Source of the DNA: Halichondria panicea
Taxonomy: Eukaryota; Porifera; Demospongiae; Suberitida; Halichondriidae
NCBI RefSeq assembly: GCF_963675165.1
Contig: NC_087377.1
Coordinates: 4,033,899 to 4,097,898, forward strand
Direction of reading: 5' to 3'
DNA length: 64,000 nt
A program made the translations under genes and the position numbers. The notes below the pieces were generated by a model. It was not told the origin of the DNA and did not search any database. It was given only the letters and a program-made list of their open reading frames with translations. Shown here one piece after another: positions 35,890 through 49,000 of this stretch (its first letter is position 1; each line of letters opens with the position of its first letter).

Positions 35890-36690
35890 ATGGGCTGTAC
35901 TCGATAGTGTTTCTGTCTCCTGGAAGCTTCAGCTGGTGATTGGCCATTCGCTATTGGAGGGAATAGTACTACCATTACAATCAACAAGTGCTCAGTCAGG
36001 GCAGGTAAGTTTGCATGGTGACATTATTACTAATTTTTAATCTATTTTAATGTGTAGAGAACTTGTTTTAATTCGCTTCCATATCGAAGTGTTAGTGATA
36101 GTTCTGGCTTAATAACTACATATGTACAATTGGCCAGTGAAGTTGGTACCCTGACAGAGGGTCTCATTGTCAACATATCCACCAGTTCTGGATCTGCCAT
36201 AAGTATATATAAGAAACTTGCTTGTTGGAGTATCTTTTTCATTCACAGGCAACGTATTACCAGTTCTGGATTTGCCATAGGTATACTTTGCTTGTTGGAG
36301 TATCTTTTGGGAGCATTATTTTACCGTCGTTTACAGGCAAAGTTGACTATCACGAGACACATGCAGTTGACTCTCACCTTTCCTAGCGGAACCATAGGAG
36401 GAGTCATGATTCCATTTTCTGTTCCATTAATTGATGATAACATTGCTGAACATCAATAACATTTTCTCATAACAGCTTCAACAAGTGGAAATGGAATTGG
36501 GATATACTCACAAACAACATACAGTTGAAGTGCATTCATGATGATCGTAAGTTGTTACCGTTCAGTACTTTATGCATGGGCCGTGTGCTCTCGTATTGTA
36601 TGCGAAGGACACTATACAAGCGAATCGCAGGTAAAGCATGGGAAATTACATGCCCATGCTCACATTCAAAATCCGATAAATTACACAGTA
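35890..36690 (+). pseudogene. Relic of Calx-beta exons
   Basis: Matches copy 1 from about 7150 to 7890. It has the end of exon 5 (to 36005, donor intact), exon 6 (36058-36198, with TAA after ENLF), a partial repeat of exon 6, exon 7 (about 36338-36546, with TAA in place of Gln after EH) and the following intron. Stops and small deletions show it is dead. It marks a fifth unit of the family. Confidence 0.75.
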
Positions 36691-36799
36691 TATATACATG
36701 TATATTAAGCTTGTATGAGCTAAAGAAGCAGTTAGCAATTAAAGCTCCAAGATTTCTTTGAAGCAAGAAATGACTCATATATAGAGCATATACATATAG

Positions 36800-36893
36800 G
36801 TGGCAATCTAAATCTCCCAAGGAAGACCACCTCTCTATATAACGGCCAAAAGGCGTTCTCTAATGGTGTCCGTTTATGGAGGTCCACTGTAAG
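36800..36893. repeat. End of a CAGTGGACCTCCAT-type TIR element
   Basis: The inverse complement of this stretch resembles the left end of the element at 56781-58650 (shared CCTCCAT.AA, CAGACACC-like and CTCTAT words). Only one end is seen. Confidence 0.45.
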
Positions 36894-37265
36894 TAACATT
36901 CTTGAAAAGCATTTCCTCATTGTACAAAATATTCTGGATGCATGCATCTAGTCGATATTCGTGGGCGTTTTTCTCACAATTGCGTTTGCTTTCAAGAGGC
37001 AAATGACCTCTCAGGGTCCACTTTTCTTATACCTACGCAATTCCGCCATCTTTAAATGACTGTGAGATGGGCGTGGCTGTGACACCGTATTTTAATACAG
37101 TGCAGTAAAAAACTAGTGTCGCGGACCTAGACCCTGAAAGAGTGGGTCTGGCTGATTTCACCGTACAGAGTTGTGTTGACCGCGCCACAAATATCGTGGC
37201 GCTCTAAATGGATGATAAGTGTTTGAAATAAGTTGTGAAACCGCACAGCTACACCGCTATAGCTA

Positions 37266-37568
37266 CCGTAAGACCTCAATTTAAAGCAACACTTTTTAAT
37301 TACCAAGCTAGAGGTCGCTTCTTGTGGAGGTTGAAAAATTATATTTAGAGGGTCGCATCTAATTAGAGATAACTTTATTTGCCTCGATTTCAGGCCGCTT
37401 AAAAACATTGATTTTCCAGTGGGCTACAATCGAGGCTAGGGAGTGGCTACATTTACCTCTATTTAGAACGTGACATTAAAAAATAATTGTCAACGCAGCT
37501 GTTGCTAAATTGCTGAAGCTCCTGGGTGTCGCATGTTTGGAGTGTCGACTTAAATCAAGGTCTTACGG
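37266..37568. mobile_element. MITE with CCGTAAGACCT termini
   Basis: The left end CCGTAAGACCTCAATTTAA has an inverted partner TTAAATCAAGGTCTTACGG. Both ends are flanked by TA. It is 303 bp with no coding frame. Confidence 0.65.
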
Positions 37569-38020
37569 TAAAATAGATTTGGTAAATCTAATTATGTGGT
37601 TTCACACATCCGTCCTCTTAACCACTAACCACTTATCAATGCAAACAGCCACTTAGACTGCTGCACATGCGTGCCACCTAGAGAGTAAAATACCACAATA
37701 GGGTGAGTAGTTGTACTTACATGTATCTCAACAATTTAAAGAAATTGTGCTGATAGTGACCATTATAATTATAGGCAATTGTTGCATTTTGACCTCTGAG
37801 ATCAAAGGAAACACTGTGCCAATAATTATCTGCCATAATTATACAGTTCAGATGGTGCATGAACTGTGCCACTATCTGGATACTGCTGGCACAGTATGGC
37901 TGAAGTTACCTAAAGCCCACTCTCCACCCATGCAGTAACCCAAAATGATCCCTTTTGTGTTTCATTACTTATACAATGTAGTGGTAAGCAGAAAACGTTT
38001 TTCATGCGTATTCCACATGC

Positions 38021-38234
38021 AGCCGACCACAAGCTATAAAAGGAGTGATGTGCACGTGTACACTGCCACGGTTAGCCATATAAAATCAAAATAATGTGGG
38101 CTGGAGGTCAAACCACATGTGTGTTTACTTCCACAGCCGACCACAAGCTATAAAAGGAGTGATGTGCACGTGTACACTGTTAGCCATATAAAATCAAATG
38201 TGGGCTGGAGGTCAAACCACATGGGTGTTTACTA
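38021..38234. repeat. Tandem duplication, about 114-bp unit
   Basis: Two units begin AGCCGACCACAAGCTATAAA at 38021 and 38135. The second is shorter by small deletions. Each includes TATAAAAGG and CACGTG words, but no gene starts nearby. Confidence 0.8.
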
Positions 38235-38970
38235 AACCAATATACACCTACTTATTGAGAGTGACGTAGTATGACGCTTGTACCCTAACATGGTTACACT
38301 ATACAACAGCCAGTTGGATCCTCTAATTGTAGTTACACGTACCATCTATTGTGTACACACATCAAAGTCATCACCCATTATAGTTGTATAGTACTAATTA
38401 TAACAATCTGTTGTGTACACACATCTAAGTCATTGAATATATGACCCATTAGTTGTACCCTTTTACCACACAGTGTCACAAAGCTAGGGCTGTAACCAGA
38501 GGAGGTACGACAGGTGCAGCTCAAACAATTAGCTTTTGATTGAGCAATAATTATCCGCCCACGCCCTGCCCACGTCATATGTTTTTGCTGAGAGTAATCA
38601 AAGGCTAATTACTTGAGCTGCACCTTATAGGCTTCTCAGGTTCTTTGCTCTAAAAAGTATCCGATTTGCTTTTGGCCCGTTGCAGCTAGACTGGCCGAAG
38701 TTCAGCTGGGTAGACGGCATTATAGTGCAATAGTGACTGCTTGTTCACTATTTGTCAGATGAAGTGTTATTATAATTATACGTGCTAATTGTCGTAAGTT
38801 TTGCAATTTAACTAACATTCATACGCTGCTCTGCAACATTGTCGCTATATTCACCTTTTGTTGTAATAATTATGCACAAACAAATCTCTATTGCATGGTT
38901 ACCACCTGCTATGCACAAACATGTGAGTCAGTTTGTTGTATAAGTCAGTTATGTTTACTATTAATTATAA

Positions 38971-39033
38971 TAGTTGAGGTTTGTATTGAGGTTTGTGTCA
39001 TAATGACACAAACCTCAATACAAACCTCAACTA
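38971..39033. repeat. Perfect 31-bp inverted repeat
   Basis: Arms 38971-39001 and 39003-39033 are exact inverse complements with a 1-nt centre. A third partial copy of AACCTCAACTATA follows. It lies about 70 bp upstream of the copy 3 TATA box. Confidence 0.85.
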
Positions 39034-39102
39034 TACAAACCTCAACTATATAATTATAGCTCAGCATGTCCATTTATGGAGTGTACAGTAGCCTGGCAGT
39101 GT

Positions 39103-39110
39103 ATATAAAA
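39103..39110 (+). promoter_or_regulatory. TATA box of copy 3
   Basis: TATAAAAG-type sequence lies 138 bp upstream of the ATG at 39248, matching the spacing of copies 2 and 4. Confidence 0.6.
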
Positions 39111-39247
39111 GGCCACAACTAGCCACTGTTATAACTGTATAGCTGCTGAACTTGTAAGCTTCACAGTTCTCATCTCTTCGCTCCAACAATTTGCGGTTTG
39201 TTTTTGGTTGCAGCTAGACTGTCCGAAGTTCAGTTGCTGTAGCAAGC

Positions 39248-40098
39248 ATGGGTAGACAGCATTGCAGTGTAATAGTGGCTGCTTGCTTACTGTCTGTGTT
39301 TGCCGTTTGTGTGGGTCAAGCTCCAATAGCTTTTGAAAATGTTTGTGAAGAGGAAGGTTTTTCCGATAACCTATCATGCGAGAGAGAAGATGGAGTGAGG
39401 CACTGCTTCTCCAGAGATGAACTTTGCAACAATAAAACGCTGTGTGCTGATGAATTCGATGAAGGGGTAACCACTGGAACTGGATTGGACTGTGAGATAT
39501 AAATGGAATGTATGATTGTGCATCACAATCAATGTCACATACGTTATCAGCCTCAGGCAAATAATGTATGTGACATTGATTGTGATAACATGCATGCAAG
39601 TATTGCTGAATGTACATGTATTTTTACTGCTACATAAATATTAAAATGCATTGGATTACAATTAATATTGTATTGCAGGTGATGGTAGTCTCACTGGTCG
39701 CAAGGCTACTGACAATGGCAAAGTGGAGCCTGGATTTCTGTGTTTCAGTGGCACTATCCTGGACCTGGTACAACTGTGTGATGGCAAGGCGGACTGTGAG
39801 GGTGGAGATGATGAGACACACCCTCTCTGTGCAAGTAAGCATGTTATTATTGTAGTGCTCTTGCATCATGACATAATTATAACTATAGTGCATATATAGT
39901 TACATGCTATACAGTATAATTATACGTATACTAGCTGTCAATCTATTTCCTGTTATATAGACAAGTGTCTATTTCCCTACTATGGAGGATGTTTTCACAC
40001 AAGGGAGTGTCATTCCACCGCTAGAGAAGCAAGTTGTGGACTGTGTCGTCCAGGGTTCGCAAGAGACTCGAGGAATTACGAAACTGGCGGATGTATTG
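39248..40098 (+). other. Copy 3 N-terminal module: signal peptide, LDLa-type, EGF-like (residues 1-179)
   Basis: Residues 1-22 are a signal peptide (VAACLLSVFAVCVGQA). An LDL-receptor class A-type module follows, with FSDNLSC, ELCNNKTLCAD and a Cys completed across the exon 1/2 junction. Exon 2 has FLCSNGTILDLVQLCDG and GDDETHPLC, a second, shortened LDLa-like unit. In exon 1 the canonical SDE is FDE. Exon 3 is an EGF-like unit (YYGGCFHTREC, CGLCRPGF). LDLa modules usually bind calcium and protein ligands. Confidence 0.7.
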
Positions 40099-43000
40099 GT
40101 ATGTGCCTCATGATGTGGTTTAAGTTAGTCACTAGATGTATGTATAATTCTCGAAATTTAATTTGTGGATTTGCAAATAATGCTTCGTTTTCAAGTTATA
40201 TATAAGTACCTATAGTTTTGCATGCATGGAGTTAATTGTCTAATTAACAATCATACCGGGAATTGTGGTTATTGTCTTAGTTGTATCTACATGTATTATA
40301 ATTACTAACTGCTTTAATTCGTGTGATGTAAGCTTTGTCCTTCGTAAATCTCATGCAGAGGCTTCCTTCAGATTCCAAAGTACCTACAGTGTGTGCGAAA
40401 ATCAGGGAAGAGAAGTTTTTGTAACACTTGATACAACTGGGGTCCTTGATCAGAGAGTGCTAGTGGAAGTCAGGATAATTGGTGGAACTGCTACAGGTAA
40501 CAAAAACTTCTTACTTTGTAAAAATGAATTCAGTTGGTAATGATATTTTATACATGCAGTTGGTAATGACTTCACAATATCAACAAGTCAGCTTGTATTT
40601 GAGCAATTTTCTGGTGGAGAAACAAGTAGAGGAGTAACTATTGGGGCTGTACTCGACAGTGTTTCTGAAGGCAGTGAAACTATTCTCCTGGAAGCTTCGT
40701 CTGGTGATTGGCCATTCACTATTGGAGGGAATAGTACTACTGTTACAATCAATGATTGCAGTGCAGGTACGTATGTAGAGGATTTCAAGCTTGGTAAATT
40801 TACAGTATTTTTATGTAGAGAACCTGTTTTTGCTTCCACGTCGAATTGTTAGTGAGGGTTCTGGCTCAATAACTACGAATGTACAATTGGCCAGAGGAGT
40901 TGGTACCCTGACAGAGGATCTCATTGTTAACATATCGACCAGTTCTGGATCTGCGATAGGTACATAAGTATAACTTACTTGTTGGAGTATCTTTTACCAT
41001 TCACACATGCATGCAGGCAACATTGACTATCGTGAGACACAGTTGACTCTCACCTTTCCTAGCGGAAGCCGAGGAGGAGATAGGATTCCATTTTTAATCT
41101 CCTTAATTGATGATAACATTGCTGAACAACAAGAACATTTCCTTATAACAGCTTCAACAAGTGGAAATGGAATTGGGATATACTCAAGAACAACATACAG
41201 TCGAAGTGCATTCATTAGTGATAATGATCGTGAGTTGTTATAGCAGTATACTTATGCATGGGCCGTGTTGTATTGTATATTGGGTTGATAAATGCGAGGT
41301 TAGTCGATTGCGAAGGACACTATACAAGCGTAATTGCATTTCTAACTATTGTGAATCGCACGTAAAGCATAGGAAATTGCATGTGCATGCTCACATTTGA
41401 AACCCAATAAATTACATAGTATACGTGTATGTACATGTACTTATATAGTAGTGCGTGTTTAATTTGGTACTGTTTTCAGCCTTCATAGTTGAATTTGAGT
41501 ACCCAAGCTACACTGTAATGGAAGGAGAGAGTGTGGAAGTCTGTCTAGTCAACACCACCAATCCAGAGAGAGTCCATAATTTCATCGTGCAGTTCTACAC
41601 TTCATATGACTGTGATATTTCATCCACTGTTACCGTAGTAGATGATGCAACAGGTATAATAATTATCATAATTATGCACAATGTATCAGGTTTTTTGTTC
41701 TTCCATACAGCTGACTTAGATTATGAAGCACTGTATAGCGAAAGTGATGTCGTTTTCCCACCTGACACTAATCGAGCATGCACGATTATCAACACTTACC
41801 ACGATAACTTGCAAGAAGGAGTGGAACAATTCATTGTAAGGTCTGTACATAGCAGTGGAGTTGGACAGACCTCTGATTCTACAGATATTTTGATTGTAAA
41901 TGTGAATGGTAAGCTAACGGTTCACCTTGTACGTAAATGTGATATTATCAACCATTTATACACGTGTAGTGGGTCCAGTGACAGTATCGATTGAAGAATC
42001 ACTCTATTCAATTACCCAACCTGAAGATTCCGTGGAAATATGCATTGTTTCTAAAGGCAGCCTGGATGAAACAATCACTATAAGCCTACAAACTCAATGT
42101 GCGTTCTAAAATGGTATATTGGATATCTAAAATTCATGCACGTTCTACCCTGTACAGATGAAACCGTGGAGCTGACACTTTCTGCAACAGTTACTCATGC
42201 ATGCTCTATTGTTAATTTTTCTAGTGACCTGTTTTCCAGAAATGGTCTCATTGAGACCATACAAGCTGTGATCATGTCAGATAATCGTCGAGTGACCCTT
42301 GACCGATTTCAAGCCGAGATAATATTGTTTGCTGGAAGTGGTGGTTAGTTACATGACTGCATGGCATCATTATCGCGTTACTTAGTACATATATATATAT
42401 ACTTGCAGTTAAGGATGAATGTCCAGTCTTACTGGACCCTACCAAGGGACAAGTTGAACAGCTGCTCACTGATGGACAGATTCTCCCTGGCTCCATTGCC
42501 ATATACTCCTGTGATGTCGGGTTGGTTCCTGATGGAGCACGATTCAGAGAGTGTACAGCTGATCTCACCTGGTCAGGAATCCCACCTATTTGTATTCAAG
42601 GTAAGATCTCTTGGTCAATTTCGTTCTTAAATTCATGTAACTACATGTATCAGGTGTGGAAGGCGTTGTTGAAAGTTTGTCTAACGATTTTATTGTTGGA
42701 TTTCCTTTCACTGATACGAACATATTTGAGTCACAAGCTCTTATTGTTACCACAAATGGTCAATCTGTTAATTTTCTCACTTACGGAAATCAATTTGATA
42801 GTGTTTCTATTGTTAGGAACACTGATTATACTTACACTGGCATTCCAAACTCCTATAGCAGGAAAGGTATCAACATAAAAGCAAAAACAAATGAAAAAAT
42901 TGTTGTTCACGGCTTCCAGAGTACCGGTTTTTCAATGGATTTCTATTTAGCGATCAATGTGAGGCCAGTGGTTGATGTTCAAGAGTATGAGTATTATTCA

Positions 43001-46000
43001 ATACCATACAACTACCCCAGCTTGCTACACCTTGTTGCCACTGAAGACAACACTATTGTTAACCTTGGATCTTCATCCATCTCGCTGGATCGCCTTCAAA
43101 CACACCAAATTGATGATATTGCTTCTCTTACATCAATTAGAGTTTCAAGCGACAAACCTCTTTCTGTTATCAGTTCTAAGAACTGTGTAGGATCTTGTGA
43201 CTACCTCAGCGAACAGTTGTTGCCCACTCACCTATGGGGTAGAAGATTCCTAGTGGCATCATTTCTTGGACTGAAAAATGGAGAGAGCTTAAGAATTTTG
43301 GCGTCAAAATTTCCTACTACAGTCACAATTGCGTGTGCAGGGAGTAACATTCCTCGTGTAGAATTTCTCTTTTCTCGTCTTGGTCAGTGGAGAGATGTAA
43401 AACTTGATGAGCAGTCTGGGGGTGTTAGGGACAGATTTTGTGTAGTAGAAGCTACGAACCCAGTGCATGTTCTTCAGTTTGCTCGAGTTAGTGTGGGTGA
43501 TTCGTACATGATGACCATTCCAGCTGTTGAACAATATGGAGAATATTTCACCGGATTCTATGTTCCAAATATATCTCCTTTTAACTTTGTAAATCTCTAT
43601 GTGGCACCTGAACATTTTGTTCCTGGAGGGATTCTTGTTGACGGAGATGCAGTGTTGGACTGGACAACTGTACGGTGTCATAGTGGTGAAATTTGTGGGT
43701 ATATCTCAAGACCTGTTTTAGCAAGAAGAAATTATCACACGGTACAGCATCAAGACCCCAGAGGCAGAATAGGAATATCAGCGTACGGATTTGATACTGG
43801 ACAGAACAGTTCTTACGGTTATCCTGCAAGCATGTACATACCATCTCCACAAAGTAAGCGAATAGTAGATCTATCATGCTAACCTCTCTAATGCCTCCCC
43901 CCTTATTCAGGTGTTGACGAATGTGCACCAAACTTGAATATTTGCGATCTAAATGCCCAGTGTATAAGTGTGAATGGACGTTACGAATGTGTCTGTAATG
44001 ATGGCTATGAGAAAAGAAGAGATGAAACCTGTACTGGTATGTAACTTAATGTGTTAACTGATAAATTAGCAGATTTTGCACCTTACAGATATAGATGAGT
44101 GTGCAGTTGGTACTAGTGGCTGTGATGTCAATGCTTACTGCACTAACACTATTGGTGGTAATAACTGTACCTGCAATACTGGCTTTATTGGAACTGGGAG
44201 AGTATGTACTCAAGGTATGTGCTCTCGATCAAGCTTGGTATGGAATAGTTTTAATAATTATTGTTCCTTGAACAGAATCGGATTTAACTGAATTTGAGGA
44301 CTACTTACCATTTATCAACGACAAACAAGAAGCGATAGATCTAAGTGATGATTCATGTTCAAAAATACCAGTACCTGCCATTCCCATTGGACCTGACACA
44401 GTCACTCAAATATGGGTATTGAAATAAATGCATTCTTTAAATATTCACACTGCAATAATTATTATTGTTTTAGATTTTGATTTAAGCAAATATAAATTGA
44501 ACTGCAGTTATTATTCTAACTTCACACAGATCTGTGAGAATGGAGTCATTTCTATTGGTGAAAGACCCTTCAAGTTATGGAGACCGAGACGTTTCCCCAG
44601 TGACAATCCACTTATCCAACAGGCAAACATCTTAGCTCCATTCTGGAATGATCATGAGCCAAATCCAGGTCTTGGAGCTGTGAAATCTCAAATTTTTGAA
44701 AAAGGTCCCGATCAAACTGACCAAGGCATTAATAGATTCGTTGCTCATCAGCAAGGTCTGAAGGAGTTCAAAGGTGAATGGATGATACTTGTGAGCTGGG
44801 AGAATGTGTCACCATACACTCGATGCAGCGATGTTCAAGTGAGTGCAATACTTGTTCAGCATATATATATGCGCACACTAGCCCGTTTACACGACACCTA
44901 ATAAATAAATTATAGTATAATTATGTTCTTCCATGCAGGTAGAGCAAAACTCCTACCAAGCTATAATTATCTCCGATTTTACAACAACATATGCTGTGTT
45001 CACTTATAATGCCAATGCATTGAAGTGGTCCAGTATTTGTGATGATGTGTACTCTATTATTGGCTACAACTTTGATCAGAGGAAGACAGAGTCTTTAAAT
45101 ATTCCCTCATTTCAAAACCATCGTTTCAGTGGATCAAGTAACATCAAACAAATTCCTCTGAAATTCCGGACTCAAAATGTTCAATGGGCCAACCTGATCT
45201 ATCTCATTGGCAAGGATGAAAGCCCAATACAACGTTCAGCTGCTGAATGTGTATCGATGGGAAATAGAGACGGGAGTCAGTTTATGGACCGTGGTGTTCG
45301 TGTGGAACAAGGTCTGTCGTGTCCATGCTCAGTAGAACAAGCATTCCGAGATCGAAGATATATCCATGCTGCTGCATATCTCGCTGAGATCACTGGTGAT
45401 GATAGATTCCTTTCTAAGAACTGTTTTGTACAAGTGTTTAAGCCTCTCAGAGCTAATAGAGGTGTTCATATGTGCTGCTACAGTACAAGGTAAGATGATG
45501 TATATGCATATGCATGTGTGCAAGTAGTGGGAAGTCGTATTCTGACTTTCTCGAATCAATATTTGATCTATCTATAATTATATTTAACACATACACATGA
45601 GTGCATCATTTGATTATGTTGCACAAAAGTGATTGCCTTTTTTAGTGAGGAGTCACATGGAGCTCTGTTAGGATCACCATTCCAAAGTGAAGCAAGCTCT
45701 CTTTTACGATTCCATCCTTACACTGAGCGTGACGACTTTATGGAATATGATTACCAATTTCAAAGGAGCTGTTGCTTCGGTAAATCAGACAACATGTGCC
45801 CGACTTACACCAACCAGCGCAGGGCTGATGAATGTTTGAGCTACACACCCTCAGAGTTTGGTAAGTCATTCTAGACATAGTAATGATTTAAACCATTCAC
45901 ATGTGCATTGCATGCATGCAGGCTTAAGAATGTAAATTTACCGTCTTATTATTTCATTGCATGTTTTAATTTCCTGTGAGCTGTGTGTTATTGAGCTCTT

Positions 46001-49000
46001 GTGATGAATTGTCTATTCTTTCTCAGCCTGGTTTTGGGGTGACCCTCACTTCAAGACACTGGATGGTGCCGGCTATACATTCAATGGATGGGGAGAATAC
46101 AGCTTACTGGAGATTAGCACATCAGAGGTTCAGTTCCTTCTTCAAGGTCGGACCAATCCTGTCAGCAACTCTAAAGCCACTCAACTGGTAGCCTTCGCTA
46201 TGGAGGCCTTACCAAACAACCCTGTTGAGGTATATTATTTATGTTTGCAACATGTACAGCTGCTATTTATATTCTTTCTACATAAATTATTGTACAGATA
46301 CGACTGGATACAGCTACGAATAAGTTTATCGTTCTTTTCAAAGGGTCTGATATTACTGACAGTGTCTCCACGATAGGGGATCTATATTTCTCACCAAATT
46401 TTGATGTCTTTATAACCAGAGATTCCCAAAATGTCCTAGTGTGTGCTTTTCCTATTGGCATTTCCATGACAGTCACAGTTTCTTCGGGGATGCTCTCATT
46501 TGTACTCGGAATACCTGATGATTTCCGAAATATGACTCGAGGGCTCATGGGCAATTATAATGGAATCGAAACGGATGACCTCGTGTATCGGAATGGGACA
46601 ATGCTTGCTCAGAATTCATCCGATAGATTGATTCATGAAATGGGACAATCATGTAAGTGTATGTTTTTTGCGACCAATTGTACCTTCGTTTTAAAACTTT
46701 CATAGAGGTCACCTTATAATACAGCACGGTACCCATGCACAGTCTTCCTATAGCATGTGTTTAAACCTAGCTGTGTTAATAGGCCACCTCTTTTATTACA
46801 CAGCCACTATGGGCAACCACTATATAGAACAAGTTTCGCGTACTGTACTTTACTATGCTTCACATGATTTTCGTTATTATCACAGGGCAAATCAGACCAG
46901 ATGAGTCAGTGTTTACATATCCTGAGGGCAATACTGCACTGGACTTTGCTTTTCCTGACCACACCCCAGAGTTTCTGAACGATGTGGTTGCCACGGCAAG
47001 TGTAGAGGTGTTGACTGCCTGTGGGGACAGTGTACAGTGCATATTCGATACATCTCAGACTGGTGACATCAGTATTGGGCTGGAGACTAAGCTCATCAAT
47101 GAAGCAAATGTGGCCTACAGGCAGCAAGCAAGTAGGTTGACGAGGATTGTGTGGGAAGCTATACAATCACATGTTCAAAGCCAACTCGTTAATTGGCGTT
47201 GTAAAGTGTGTTTTGTCGTACTTGACCTCATAATGTAATATTTGGTATAGTACATAATTAACAACATACTATAGTCCACCATTGTATAATTACAATCCTT
47301 GATTCTGAATATGAGCAAAGTATTTCGCTACCTAGCATTTCTTATCAGTATTGTGTCTACTGCAACGTTATCCTGATACTTGATACTAGATACAATAATT
47401 ATTATAAGCCTGAAGTTATACTCACTTATACATATATAATTATACAAGTTATTAGCTTTCCCTCCCTCCCTCCCTCCCTCCCTCAGTCAACAGTCCACCA
47501 CTCATTGCTGGTCCCTCTGTTTTTATGGTCACTCTGGGACAAGAAGCCGAGTTGGCCTTCACTGTAACAGACGATAACAATATCTCAAGCGTGTCACTAA
47601 TTGGAGGCCTGCCCATCAACTCAACTCTAATGGTGTCACCAATGAATGGATTTTCCGAAGTTACATTTCGATGGACTATAACTGAGATTGTCGATGTGGC
47701 GCTGTTGTTTGTGGCTAGAGACGAGCGCGGTGCAGTGTCAGTGTTGAATGTGCAGGTGCAGATCTGTGCTTGTGAGAATGGTGGTGACTGTACAGAAGTA
47801 CAAAGTACTGCAGAGAATACGGTGGTACTCAACTGTGACTGCCTTGAAGGTATGATGTTATATAGTTATGGTGTAATAACCGGACTGTCAGCTTTAATGA
47901 TTCCACACATTTCTCATGCAGCCTATGTAGGTAGGTTCTGTGCCGATGACTCTGATGGCTGCACTAGTGTGATATGCTTTGAGGAGGTGACATGCGTCGA
48001 TGTCCCTGCCCCTGGAGTGGGGGTAATGTGCGGACCATGCCCAGTAGGGTATTTTGGAGATGGACAGAAATGTGATGGTAAGTTATTAATTGAAATGCCG
48101 AAATTGGGCTCAGAAAACACACGTGATTATTTTATTGAGCATGCACATCGTCTAAAATTACAGAATTCAGAACACTAGATTGCAAGTTATGACTGCACGT
48201 ATTTACACATGTACAGTTGTTGTGTTATTATTTCACATGATTGTCTCTTATAGATATCAACGAGTGTGAGGAGGATGCTCACAACTGTACTGATGTCTGT
48301 GTGAATGTACAGGGAGGGTTCGAGTGTGCCTGTAACCAAGGTTACACACTAGCTGACACTACATCATGTACTGGTAAGGGAACATAAATTTAATAACGAC
48401 ACGAACCTGTTATACAATCTATAGACCACGTTAAGATGTGCAGGCAGTAATATAGAATTTGTCCAATAATGAATTATAGCGCATAATAATGCCTGCTAAG
48501 CCTTTTCTGACATCCTGTAACATAAATTATTACTAAGGTTGGTGATTCGAATTTAATTTTTCTCGGCAGATGTCGATGAGTGTAGTGTATTGAATGGTGG
48601 TTGCCATCAAGTATGCAACAACTTTGAGGGAGGGTTCGAGTGCGACTGTTTGGACAGATTTACATTGAACAATGACAACACAACATGTCAAGGTGTTACT
48701 TGTATAATAGCAACTGCAATACATATACGTACTGTACAATTATAGATTCATTTGTTGCTTGACAGATTATTATAATGATAGTTTTGTGGCATGCACACAT
48801 GCACAATAATTATTACGCCCAACAACATTTTTTTACCATTTGTGATTAATAATATACATCTTCCTTCAGTTATACCGGAGTCTACTTGTTCCGGTGACGT
48901 TATATGCTCTCAGAAATGTGTGAGGTTATTTGGTGTGGACGTGTGTAGCTGTAACCTTGGATACATGTTGGACAGAGATAATGTCACCTGTTCAGGTGAG

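Larger units (their letters stand above)
33740..39247. other. 5.5 kb spacer with gene relics between copy 2 and copy 3
   Basis: 33740-35400 repeats the layout of 1143-3235, including exon-like modules and a leader-like block near 35270-35400. Next come a Calx-beta relic (35890-36690), several TIR elements, a tandem duplication (38021-38234) and a palindrome (38971-39033). This looks like a further unit of the array that was mostly deleted. Confidence 0.6.
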
